The notes beneath the pieces are model-generated. The model saw nothing but the letters and a program-made list of their open reading frames with translations, was not told the origin of the DNA and made no database searches. Below, in pieces: positions 6,772 to 12,976 of a stretch of 12,976 bases of DNA. How positions within the stretch are numbered: position 1 is the first letter of the stretch; each line of letters starts with the position of its first letter. Source of the stretch: JAICNR01 sp035687725 (lineage in GTDB: Bacteria; Gemmatimonadota; Gemmatimonadetes; JACCXV01; JAHWKZ01); the NCBI GenBank assembly GCA_035687725.1, contig DASRVB010000191.1, positions 1 through 12,976 of the forward strand, given 5' to 3'. Made by a program: the position numbers and the translations under genes.

Positions 6772-6992
6772 ACCACCACTCGCGCCGCAAGACGTGCCAC
6801 TTCTGCGAGAACAAGGTGGCGATCGACTACAAGGACGAGCACCTGCTCGACCGCTTCACCAATGACCGCGGCAAGATTCTGCCGCGCCGGGTCTCGGGCA
6901 CGTGCGCGAGCCACCAGCGCCAGCTGTCGCAGGCGGTGAAGCGCGGCCGGTACCTGGCGCTCGTCTCCTACATCCCCGACCACCAGCGATAG
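6768..6992 (+). CDS. rpsR: 30S ribosomal protein S18, zinc-ligand-retaining form
   Basis: 74-residue S18. KTCHFCENK carries C10 and C13, and GTCASHQR carries C46 and H49. Together these form a CxxC...CxxH set typical of the zinc-binding (C+) type of S18, which many bacteria have lost. The core DYKDEHLLDRFTNDRGKILPRRVSGT and the C-terminal AVKRGRYLALVSY match the family. The ATG overlaps the rpsF stop by four bases, implying coupled translation that keeps the S6:S18 partners in step. Confidence 0.97.
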   Translation: MNHHSRRKTCHFCENKVAIDYKDEHLLDRFTNDRGKILPRRVSGTCASHQRQLSQAVKRGRYLALVSYIPDHQR

Positions 6993-7924
6993 CATCGCCC
7001 GAGTCGACGAGCCGCGGGTGGGGGCTGGCCGAGTGGACGGTCGCGCTCACGCTCCTGTTCGGAAGCCCCTGGCTGACGTTGGGGTTGCCGGCGGGTCTGG
7101 TGTTCGCGCTGTTCGACCGACGACCGGCGGTGCGCGCGGCGGGTGTCGTAGTCGTCGCCCTGGTCGCGGCGCTGATGGTGGGTTCGGCGATCGGGATCGC
7201 ATTTCTGGCGGTGGCCGGATCCGCGACGGTCGTCGGAGCGACAGTCGTAGCCCGCGGGGATCGACAGCTGGGGATGGACGTGCTCGTCGCTCCCGCGCTG
7301 GCGGCGGCCGGGATCGTATTCACGACCGCGCTCAGCCTCGGCGGCGAGGCGGTCGGCCGCTGGGAGGCGGAGCTCGGGGCCGCGATCGCCCAGAGCGGGG
7401 AACGCGCGATCGCTCCGTATCGCGCCTTCGGAGTCGGCGAGGAGACGCTGGCTTCGATGGAGGCCGTATACGCAAGCATGGCGCAGGGCCTGGTGGCGAT
7501 CTGGCCGGCGCTCGCGGCGCTTGCCATATGGCTCGGGGTCTGGCTGGCGCTGAGGCTCCTCGGCCGCTGGGGGAGGGTCGGGTCGGATCTCGGACGCCGG
7601 CTGACGCCGCGGCCGTTCGAGTGGTTCCGGCCGCCCGAGGTCCTCGTGTGGCCGCTGATCGCGGCGCTGGCAGGTCTCTGGTCGGGCGCCGATTGGCTTC
7701 AGCGGGCCTCGGCCAACACCGCGCTCGCGCTGGGACTCGTCTACGCGATGACGGGCCTCGCGCTGACGTGGTGGTGGCTCGGACGGCGCGGGTTGGGAAC
7801 GATCGCGCGACTCGCGCTGGTCGCACCGGCGTTGATCCTCGCCCCATTGGTCGCCGCGGTGTGGCTGACGATCGGATTGGCGGACGTATGGCTCGGATTT
7901 CGCGAGCGCGAACAGACATCGTGA
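6902..7924 (+). CDS. Polytopic membrane protein, DUF2232/YybS-like (start uncertain)
   Basis: Hydrophobic protein with about seven or eight membrane spans. They include LAEWTVALTLLFGSPWLTL, AGVVVVALVAALMVGSAIG, VLVAPALAAAGIVFTTALSL, GLVAIWPALAALAIWLGVWLA, and a C-terminal block from VLVWPLIAAL to LILAPLVAAVWLTIGL. Its place between rpsR and rplI and its overall layout match DUF2232 (YybS-like) proteins often found in this operon. Their role is not established. The frame is open from a GTG at 6902, 91 bases inside rpsR, and hydrophobic coding sense begins only around 7016. Between the rpsR stop and 7079 there is no ATG, GTG or TTG in this frame; TTG at 7079 would lose the first membrane span. 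An ATA at 6989 overlaps the rpsR stop. I give the longest canonical frame; the real N-terminus probably lies between 6989 and 7079. The gene ends 13 bases before rplI. Confidence 0.7.
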   Translation: MREPPAPAVAGGEARPVPGARLLHPRPPAIASPESTSRGWGLAEWTVALTLLFGSPWLTLGLPAGLVFALFDRRPAVRAAGVVVVALVAALMVGSAIGIAFLAVAGSATVVGATVVARGDRQLGMDVLVAPALAAAGIVFTTALSLGGEAVGRWEAELGAAIAQSGERAIAPYRAFGVGEETLASMEAVYASMAQGLVAIWPALAALAIWLGVWLALRLLGRWGRVGSDLGRRLTPRPFEWFRPPEVLVWPLIAALAGLWSGADWLQRASANTALALGLVYAMTGLALTWWWLGRRGLGTIARLALVAPALILAPLVAAVWLTIGLADVWLGFREREQTS

Positions 7925-7937
7925 GGAGGAAGGCACC

Positions 7938-8399
7938 ATGCCCAAGAACACCGAAGTGATCCTGCGCGCGGAGGTCGAGGACCTGGGCCACGCCGGGGAC
8001 CTGGTCGAGGTCGCCCCGGGCTACGCCCGCAACTACTTGCTGCCGCGCGGCCTGGCATACGTCGCGACCGAAGCCAACAAGCACCGCGTGGTGCAGGAGA
8101 AGAAGAAGTACGAGGAGAAGCTCCAGCGCGAGCGCGTGGACGCCGAGGCCCTGGCGGCCCGCCTCGAGGGGATCGTGCTGGAGTTCCGGGAGAACGCGGG
8201 GGAGGAGGACCAGCTCTACGGTTCGGTCTCGATCGCCGACGTCGCCGAGCGGCTCGAGGGCCTGGGCTTCGAGATCGAGCGCACCCGCATCAAGCTCGAC
8301 CAGCCGATCAAGTCGCTGGGCGAGTTCGAGGTGCCGCTGCGCCTCCATCCGCAGGTGAGCCAGTCGATCACGGTGCGCGTGGAGCGCGAAGAGGGTTGA
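7938..8399 (+). CDS. rplI: 50S ribosomal protein L9
   Basis: 153-residue L9, a large-subunit protein near the L1 stalk base. The N-terminal rRNA-binding domain shows VILRAEVEDLGHAGDLVEVAPGYARNYLLPRGLA-type sequence. A long charged helix (HRVVQEKKKYEEKLQRERVDAE) links to the C-terminal domain with GSVSIADVAERL and IKSLGEFEVPLRLHPQV. The length is close to the usual 148. A strong purine-rich Shine-Dalgarno (GAGGAGGAAGG, 7923-7933) precedes the ATG at 7938. The stop overlaps the rsfS start as TTGA. Confidence 0.97.
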   Translation: MPKNTEVILRAEVEDLGHAGDLVEVAPGYARNYLLPRGLAYVATEANKHRVVQEKKKYEEKLQRERVDAEALAARLEGIVLEFRENAGEEDQLYGSVSIADVAERLEGLGFEIERTRIKLDQPIKSLGEFEVPLRLHPQVSQSITVRVEREEG

Positions 8400-8803
8400 C
8401 CCGGCCTGCGAGGCGCAGCCGCGCGCAGAGCGACGCGGAGGAGATCCGCGAGCTGGCGACGACCGCCGCGACCGAAGCGGTTGAGCGCAAAGGCACGGAT
8501 GTGGCGCTCCTCGACCTGCGCGGACTCACGACGGCCACTGACTGGTTCGTGCTGGTTACCGGTGAGAGCGACATCCAGGTCCGTTCGATCGCCGAGCGGA
8601 TCGAGGAGCGGCTGGGCAAGGACTTCGACGCCCGGCCATGGCACGTGGAGGGGCTCAAGCAGACGCGCTGGGTGCTCCTCGATTACGTGGACTTCGTGGT
8701 TCACGTGTTCCACAGGGAGGCGCGCTCATTCTACGACCTCGATCGCCTGTGGGCGGACGCGCCGGTGGAACGGTTCGGCTCGGAGGCGGAACAGCAGAGC
8801 TGA
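8396..8803 (+). CDS. rsfS: Ribosomal silencing factor RsfS
   Basis: 135-residue RsfS/Iojap-family protein, which binds L14 and prevents subunit joining during nutrient limitation. Family marks are DVALLDLRGLTTATDWFVL, SDIQVRSIAERIEERL, PWHVEG, and WVLLDYVDFVVHVFH followed by FYDLDRLWADAP. The TTG at 8396 overlaps the rplI stop (TTGA), and the domain begins about 12 residues later (AEEIRELATTAATEA), so this start fits. The gene often lies next to nadD; here it closes a ribosomal protein operon instead, which suits coordinated expression with L9. Confidence 0.93.
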   Translation: MTRPARRSRAQSDAEEIRELATTAATEAVERKGTDVALLDLRGLTTATDWFVLVTGESDIQVRSIAERIEERLGKDFDARPWHVEGLKQTRWVLLDYVDFVVHVFHREARSFYDLDRLWADAPVERFGSEAEQQS

Positions 8804-8856
8804 GCAGGACTAAACCGCGTCTGCCGGGGCATCCTTCAGAAGACGAGGGGTAGCCG

Positions 8857-8886
8857 TTGACCCTGCTCCAGCCCACGTGATACCCT
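8857..8886 (+). promoter_or_regulatory. Candidate promoter for the peptidase/propeller/barrel gene
   Basis: TTGACC (8857-8862), an 18-base spacer and TACCCT (8881-8886, three of six consensus bases). The predicted start of transcription is near 8893, at the foot of a strong stem-loop. It lies in the 119-base gap after rsfS, which otherwise shows no gene. Confidence 0.35.
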
Positions 8887-8893
8887 TCGCGAA

Positions 8894-8916
8894 CGCCCGG
8901 CGACCCTCGCCGGGCG
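8894..8916 (+). promoter_or_regulatory. Perfect 10-bp stem-loop in the leader of the barrel gene
   Basis: The arm at 8894-8903 (cgcccggcga) pairs perfectly with 8907-8916 (tcgccgggcg) around a 3-base loop (ccc). No T run follows, so it does not look like an intrinsic terminator. If the promoter just upstream is used, the stem would sit at the extreme 5' end of the mRNA, a position known to protect transcripts such as ompA from decay. A role as an rsfS 3' end is the alternative. Confidence 0.6.
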
Positions 8917-8922
8917 AGCAGT

Positions 8923-11900
8923 TTGGTCAGGAGGATCGCCACGCGCCTTTCACCCCTCGCCTGCTCCATCGTCGTCGGACTGCTCGTCGCCGCCCCCGCC
9001 CACGCACAGTTCGGAAAGAACAAGGTCCAGTACGACGATTTCGACTTCAAAGTGCTCCAGACGGAGCACTTCGACATCCATTACTATCCGGAGGAGGAGG
9101 CGGCGGTCATGGACGCGGCCCGCATGGCGGAGCGGGCCTATGCGCGGCTATCGAAGGTCTTCCGGCACGACTGGGAGCGCAGGAAGCCCCTCATTCTCTA
9201 CGCGTCCCAGTCGGACTTCCAGCAGACGAACATCTTCCAGTTCCAGATCTCCGAGGGCACCGCGGGCATCACCGAGCGGATCCGCGACCGGATCGTCCTG
9301 TTCTTCCCCAGCGCCTACCCCGAGTTCGAGCACACGCTGACCCACGAGCTGGTGCACGCCTTCCAGATCGACATCATGCGCCAGGGCGCGCTGTCGCAGG
9401 GCTCGAACCCGTTTGCCTTCCGACCGCCGCTGTGGTTCATGGAGGGCATGGCGGAGTACCTGACGACCGGGGAGATCGACCCGCTGACCGCGATGTGGCT
9501 GCGCGACGGCTCGCTGTCCGGCTACCTGACGACGATCGACGAGCTCTCACGGGTCGGCGACATCCGCGTCTATCGCTTCGGGCAGGCGCTCTGGTACTAC
9601 ATCGGTACCAAGTACGGCGACGAGAAGATCGGCGAGATCATGCAGAAGGCGCCGCTGATCGGCGTGCGGGAGGCGTTCCGCGGTTCGCTCAACGTCGAGC
9701 TCGATCAGCTGTCCGACGAATGGCTGGAGGCCATCCGGCTCACGTACCTCCCCCAGATCGGCCAGTACGAGCACGCGCAGGACTTCGCCCACCGGCTGAC
9801 CGATCACATTCGCGAGGACGCGAGCATCAATCTGGCGCCCGCGCTGTCACCCGACGGCCGCAGGGTCGCATTCGTCAGCGATCGTGACTATTTCAACGAC
9901 ATCTACCTCGCGGACGCCGAGACGGGCGACCACGTGGACAAGCTCCTCAAGGGCGAGCGCACCTCCTCGTTCGAGAGCCTGCGCTTCCTGCGCGTGGGCC
10001 TTTCGTTCTCTCCCGACGGTCGCTTCCTCGCGTTCTCCAGCAAGGTCGGCGAGCAGGACGCCCTCTATATCATGCGGGTGGAGGACGAGGACATCGTCGC
10101 CTCGCTGCGGTTCGGGATGGAGGGGATCGAGACCCCGTCCTGGTCGCCCGATGGCAGACGGCTGGTGTTCACCGGCCTGGAGGGGGGCGTCAGCGACCTC
10201 TACGTCATCAACCGGGACGGCAGCGGACTCGAGCGACTGACGAACGACCGCTACGCGCAGCGCGACCCGGCCTGGTCGCCGGACGGCTCGCGGATCGCGT
10301 TCACGACCGACTTCGGCGCCGGCACCGACTTCGAGCTCCTGTCCTACGACGATTATCAGATCGGCTTGTACGACGTCGCCTCCCGACAGGTGACGTACCT
10401 GCCCGACCCGGTCGGCAAGAACATCAACCCGCAGTGGGGGCCCGGCGGCACCGCGCTCGCGTTCGTCAGCGACCGCACCGGGATCCCCAACGTGTTCCTG
10501 TACGATTTCCAGACCGAAGAGACCTACCAGATCACCGACCTCCTGACGGGCGTCAGCGGGATCATCGAGTCGAGTCCCGCGCTCGCCTGGTCGCGCGACG
10601 GAAGCCGGATGGTCTTCAGCGCCTTCAGCGACGGGGGCTGGGACATCTATCGGCTCGACGATCCGATTTCCGGGAAGCGACAGCCCTGGCGGCCCGGCGA
10701 GGAGGCGGAGTACGACCTCGCGGCCGCCGCGTTCGTGCGCCCGCCGGCGGCGGACGCGGGATTGCCGGCTGCCCGGCGGATCGCAGCCGGGACCGTGTCC
10801 CGACAGGGAGCGGCTCCCGGAAGGGCCGCCGCCGGCGCGGAGCCCCCGGAGGGGGAGGAAGAGGTGCCCGGCGAGACCGAGGAGGTCGCCGAAGCGTCCG
10901 AGGAACCCGAGGAGCCCGACGCCGTTTCGTATTACCTGGGCGAGCGCGAGGCGCCCCGCCGCGACCGCGTGGCGATGGCCATGCGCCACGACATGCCGAC
11001 CTTCGAGGAGCCGGTCGACATCTCCACTCTGCTCGCCGATCCGACCATCGGGCTTCCGCGGGACACCGAGGGCTTCGAGAAGCGCGACTACAAGGTGCGG
11101 TTCCAGCCGGACCTCGTCGGACAACCCGAGGTGGGATTCGTATCCGGTGTGGGAGCGTTCGGCGCTTCGCAGCTCGCGTTCAGCGATCTGCTCGGCGATC
11201 ACAACATGTACGTCGCCGCCTCGGTCTACGGGTCGCTCAGCGACAGCGATCTGCTGTTCACTTATGCAAATCTCAAGAAGCGGATGAACTGGGGAGCGGC
11301 CGTCTTCCAGCTGCGGAGCGACTTCGCGCCGCTCGCCACGCGGAGCGCCGACGACCTGTTCCTGTACCGGAGCGACGTGTTGCGCGGCCTCCAGGTGTTC
11401 GGTTCCTACCCGATCAGCCGCTTCACCAGGATCGAGCTGGGCGCGGTCGCGACCCACGTGGATCGCCGGATCGCGCGCTTCGACATCTTCGACCCGGTCC
11501 CCGACATCGAGGAGGATCTGCCCAACGAGATGTACGCCGCGCCATCGGCGGCATACGTGTTCGACACCGCGTTCTACGGGTCGACCGGACCGATCGGCGG
11601 CAGTCGGCAGCGTGTGGAGGTTCTGCGGGCGATCGGCGACCGGCAGTTCACGCAGCTCTACGCCGACGCGCGCAAGTACTGGCTGTTCGGGAAGAGCCTG
11701 ACCTTCGCGACGCGCTTGCTGTTCCTGGGGGAGTTCGGCGAGAGCGAGGAGAACCTCCGGTTCCGGTCGATCGCCGGGCCCACGCTGCTCCGCGGGTACG
11801 ACGCGCGCGACAACGAAGACCCGCATCCCGAGCTGATCGGCAGCCAGCTGGGCCTCATGAACGTCGAGCTGCGGTTCCCGCTCATCGACCGGCCGAACCT

Positions 11901-12168
11901 GGGCGTCGGCGGCCTGCCGCCGATCCGCGGCGCGGTCTGGTTCGACGTCGGGTTCGCGCGCATTCCCGGCGAGCCGTTCCGGTTCTCGGCCTCCGAAGAC
12001 CCTGGGCCGTTCGGGTTCCGTCTGGTGGACGGCCGCGCGTCGTTCGGCGCGGGGGTCCGGATGAACCTCTTCGGCTTCGCGGTCATGCGCGTCGACTGGG
12101 CGAAGCAGACCGACCTGGCGGGGCTCCAGGACAGCAAAGTGCTGTTCACCCTGGCACCGGAGTTCTGA
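8923..12168 (+). CDS. Exported metallopeptidase-MA-like / TolB-like propeller / Omp85-like beta-barrel protein
   Basis: 1081 codons from a TTG. A signal peptide (RLSPLACSIVVGLLVAAPAHA, then QFG) sends it out of the cytoplasm. Residues about 30-290 resemble peptidase MA-type gluzincins: zinc motif HELVH at 141-145 and a downstream WFMEGMAEY with E174 as the likely third ligand. Residues about 296-585 hold six PD40/TolB-like blades, each with a [LFW]S[PR]DG-type turn (for example S309-PDG) or the variant WGPGG. Residues about 605-665 are an Ala/Pro/Glu-rich linker. From about 723 to the end alternating strands resemble an Omp85/BamA-TamA-type barrel, with LLRGY at 955-959 like the barrel's lid-lock motif and a final Phe (LAPEF) as in outer-membrane insertion signals. 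No POTRA domain is visible. The likely site is the outer membrane with soluble domains in the periplasm. A Shine-Dalgarno (AGGAGG) inside the frame points to ACG 8941 as the real start. Function unknown; cell-envelope quality control or secretion are possibilities. Confidence 0.88.
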   Translation: MVRRIATRLSPLACSIVVGLLVAAPAHAQFGKNKVQYDDFDFKVLQTEHFDIHYYPEEEAAVMDAARMAERAYARLSKVFRHDWERRKPLILYASQSDFQQTNIFQFQISEGTAGITERIRDRIVLFFPSAYPEFEHTLTHELVHAFQIDIMRQGALSQGSNPFAFRPPLWFMEGMAEYLTTGEIDPLTAMWLRDGSLSGYLTTIDELSRVGDIRVYRFGQALWYYIGTKYGDEKIGEIMQKAPLIGVREAFRGSLNVELDQLSDEWLEAIRLTYLPQIGQYEHAQDFAHRLTDHIREDASINLAPALSPDGRRVAFVSDRDYFNDIYLADAETGDHVDKLLKGERTSSFESLRFLRVGLSFSPDGRFLAFSSKVGEQDALYIMRVEDEDIVASLRFGMEGIETPSWSPDGRRLVFTGLEGGVSDLYVINRDGSGLERLTNDRYAQRDPAWSPDGSRIAFTTDFGAGTDFELLSYDDYQIGLYDVASRQVTYLPDPVGKNINPQWGPGGTALAFVSDRTGIPNVFLYDFQTEETYQITDLLTGVSGIIESSPALAWSRDGSRMVFSAFSDGGWDIYRLDDPISGKRQPWRPGEEAEYDLAAAAFVRPPAADAGLPAARRIAAGTVSRQGAAPGRAAAGAEPPEGEEEVPGETEEVAEASEEPEEPDAVSYYLGEREAPRRDRVAMAMRHDMPTFEEPVDISTLLADPTIGLPRDTEGFEKRDYKVRFQPDLVGQPEVGFVSGVGAFGASQLAFSDLLGDHNMYVAASVYGSLSDSDLLFTYANLKKRMNWGAAVFQLRSDFAPLATRSADDLFLYRSDVLRGLQVFGSYPISRFTRIELGAVATHVDRRIARFDIFDPVPDIEEDLPNEMYAAPSAAYVFDTAFYGSTGPIGGSRQRVEVLRAIGDRQFTQLYADARKYWLFGKSLTFATRLLFLGEFGESEENLRFRSIAGPTLLRGYDARDNEDPHPELIGSQLGLMNVELRFPLIDRPNLGVGGLPPIRGAVWFDVGFARIPGEPFRFSASEDPGPFGFRLVDGRASFGAGVRMNLFGFAVMRVDWAKQTDLAGLQDSKVLFTLAPEF
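8929..8943 (+). promoter_or_regulatory. Consensus Shine-Dalgarno upstream of an ACG codon
   Basis: AGGAGG (8929-8934) lies 6 bases before an in-frame ACG (8941-8943). Starting there gives a textbook signal peptide (MRLSPLACSIVVGLL...). The TTG at 8923 has no comparable site and lies upstream of the Shine-Dalgarno. Confidence 0.5.
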
Positions 12169-12186
12169 TTCGTTCAGATTGACGTC

Positions 12187-12210
12187 GTCGCCGGCGTTCG
12201 CGCCGGCGGC
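12187..12210 (+). terminator. GC-rich hairpin with UUCG loop after the barrel gene
   Basis: gccggcg (12190-12196) pairs with cgccggc (12201-12207) around a ttcg loop, and the stem extends by c12189-g12208, a wobble and g12187-c12210. It starts 18 bases after the stop codon. No T run follows, so it is a weak intrinsic terminator at best, but it is well placed as a 3'-end stabiliser. A second imperfect hairpin (12315-12320 with 12332-12337) lies further along. Confidence 0.45.
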
Positions 12211-12357
12211 AGCCCCCATCCGCACGGCCCGGCTCTCCCATCCGAGTTGCGCCAGCACGCGAGGTCCGCACCGGGATCTCCCCGACGATCTGCGTCCCGT
12301 GGGACCGATCGGTGGGGGTCGAGCCCGGTTGGACCCCTACATCTTGTGGTATGAACG

Positions 12358-12387
12358 TTGACGGAAACGCGCGCTCGCTCGTATTTT
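12358..12387 (+). promoter_or_regulatory. Promoter for the MinD/BY-kinase-like gene
   Basis: TTGACG (12358-12363), an 18-base spacer and TATTTT (12382-12387, four of six consensus bases). The predicted transcription start is near 12394, giving a leader of about 34 bases to the ATG at 12428. The rest of the 12169-12427 gap shows only hairpins and no convincing gene. Confidence 0.5.
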
Positions 12388-12427
12388 GCGATCGACGCGG
12401 CGCGCCAACCCCAGCCCGGCGAAGACC

Positions 12428-12976
12428 ATGCGGGATTTCGAGCTCGACGACCGGTTCTGGCGCGACGCGCTGGCCACGCTCCAGGCGGGCGAGCAGGCCG
12501 ACGCGCTTGCCGCGCGCTATCCGGACTATGCGGACCTCATCGGCGACCTGGCGCTGGACGCGGCGGCCGAGCCCGTCCTGGTCGGATTCCGCCATGCGGC
12601 CGCGGACGCCAATCCCCGCCTTCTGGCACTCTTGTCCGCCGCGTTCCTCGCGCGCGCCGGCAGGCGGACCCTCCTTCTCGACCTGGACCCCGAGGTGCGC
12701 TGGCTCGAGCAGATCCTGGGCGGCGACTTCAAGGAGGGCGTCGTCGACCACCTCCAGTTCGGCGTCCCGCTCGAGGGCTGTGCGCGGCCGACCGGCGTCG
12801 ACGGACTCGTGGTGATGAGTGGAGGGGCCGCGTTCCTGGCCGGCTCCCCGCTCGACGACCCGCCGCGGTTCCGCGCCGCGCTCCTGTCGCTCAAGGACGG
12901 GCGCGACGCGGTGGTCGCGGCGCTGCCGCCGCCGGCCGAGAGCGCCGACGGCTCGGGCGTCCCCGCTCTCTGCGAC
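12428..12976 (+). CDS. MinD/ParA/BY-kinase-like protein with degenerate Walker motifs (3' truncated)
   Basis: The frame is open from the ATG at 12428 to the window edge (183 codons) with strong GC3 bias; it runs off the end. Residues about 50-170 align by eye with the SIMIBI ATPase core of MinD and CpsD/BY-kinase proteins: a helix LLALLSAAFLARAGRRTLLL followed by D85-L-D87 (the A' motif, normally VDAD), then ILGGDFKEGVVDHL and PLEGCARPTGVDGLVVMSGG, as in the family's GLSDVL...I.PT...L.VLPAG. The P-loop expected around residues 53-64 reads GFRHAAADANPR, without the GKS/T lysine. The Walker B region reads AVVAALPPP (161-169) instead of VIIDTPP. It is therefore probably not a normal ATPase. Residues 1-45 (RDFELDDRFWRDALATLQAGEQADALAARYPDY) may be a separate helical N-terminus. 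A weak GAAG precedes the ATG. Alternatives are an inactive scaffold or regulator of polysaccharide export or polar positioning. Confidence 0.7.
   Translation, partial: MRDFELDDRFWRDALATLQAGEQADALAARYPDYADLIGDLALDAAAEPVLVGFRHAAADANPRLLALLSAAFLARAGRRTLLLDLDPEVRWLEQILGGDFKEGVVDHLQFGVPLEGCARPTGVDGLVVMSGGAAFLAGSPLDDPPRFRAALLSLKDGRDAVVAALPPPAESADGSGVPALCD

Noticed and set aside
7018..7959. A 313-codon plus-strand frame overlapping the membrane-protein gene
   Set aside because: Arg/Gly-rich out-of-frame translation running into rplI; the alternative frame has clear membrane spans and GC3 bias.
9847..12258. An 803-codon open frame on the minus strand opposite the barrel protein
   Set aside because: Composition (Glu/Arg/Asp/Leu/Val-rich) is typical of the antisense frame of GC-rich genes; no recognisable motifs, and it overlaps a gene with clear domains.
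12312..12815. A 167-codon plus-strand frame near the right end
   Set aside because: Ser/Arg/Pro-rich shadow; the frame from 12428 in another register is open to the window edge and has family-like segments.

Overview
The window is gene-dense, high-GC bacterial chromosome (by eye roughly two thirds G+C, with strong G/C preference at third codon positions). An outer-membrane beta-barrel protein, Sec-type signal peptides and an S6/S18/L9 ribosomal cluster point to a diderm bacterium. The secreted metallopeptidase/TolB-propeller/Omp85-barrel protein and the accessory gene style resemble Gemmatimonadota, Eisenbacteria or related FCB-side lineages. That assignment is an inference from gene style, not from a marker-gene search. 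I see no tRNA, rRNA, CRISPR array, insertion sequence or phage gene, and no gene-free stretch longer than about 260 bases.

Layout, left to right. (a) 2-2739, plus strand: the 3' part of a mercuric-reductase-like flavoprotein disulfide oxidoreductase, then a cytochrome P450 5 bases later, probably one transcript. (b) 2740-2859: two copies of a 16-base palindromic repeat, then a compact promoter/operator. (c) 2860-3672, plus strand: an ArsR-type repressor fused to an SRPBCC (AHSA1-like) domain, with an internal Shine-Dalgarno plus ATG exactly at the domain junction. (d) 3701-6287, minus strand: read in transcription order, bolA, a CGFS monothiol glutaredoxin (translationally coupled, an iron-sulfur/redox pair) and an exported multicopper oxidase whose copper-site motifs occur in permuted order. 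(e) 6328-8803, plus strand: promoter, rpsF, rpsR, a polytopic DUF2232-like membrane protein, rplI and rsfS, a tightly packed ribosome-related operon with overlapping start/stop codons. (f) 8857-12210, plus strand: a candidate promoter, a 5' stem-loop and a 1081-codon exported protein joining a gluzincin-like metallopeptidase, a six-blade TolB-like propeller and an Omp85-like barrel, followed by a UUCG-loop hairpin. (g) 12358-12976, plus strand: a promoter and the 5' part of a protein resembling MinD/ParA/BY-kinase ATPases but with both Walker motifs eroded.

The unusual parts are the three-part peptidase/propeller/barrel protein with an apparent ACG start, the permuted multicopper oxidase, the ArsR-SRPBCC fusion with its two operator-like regions and possible second product, and the pseudo-ATPase at the right edge. 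Several starts are non-standard or leaderless by inspection: arsR-SRPBCC and bolA have a -10-like box ending about 6-7 bases before ATG, and the DUF2232 and barrel genes lack an ATG/GTG/TTG where their domains begin. All assignments come from reading motifs by eye; no database search was possible.
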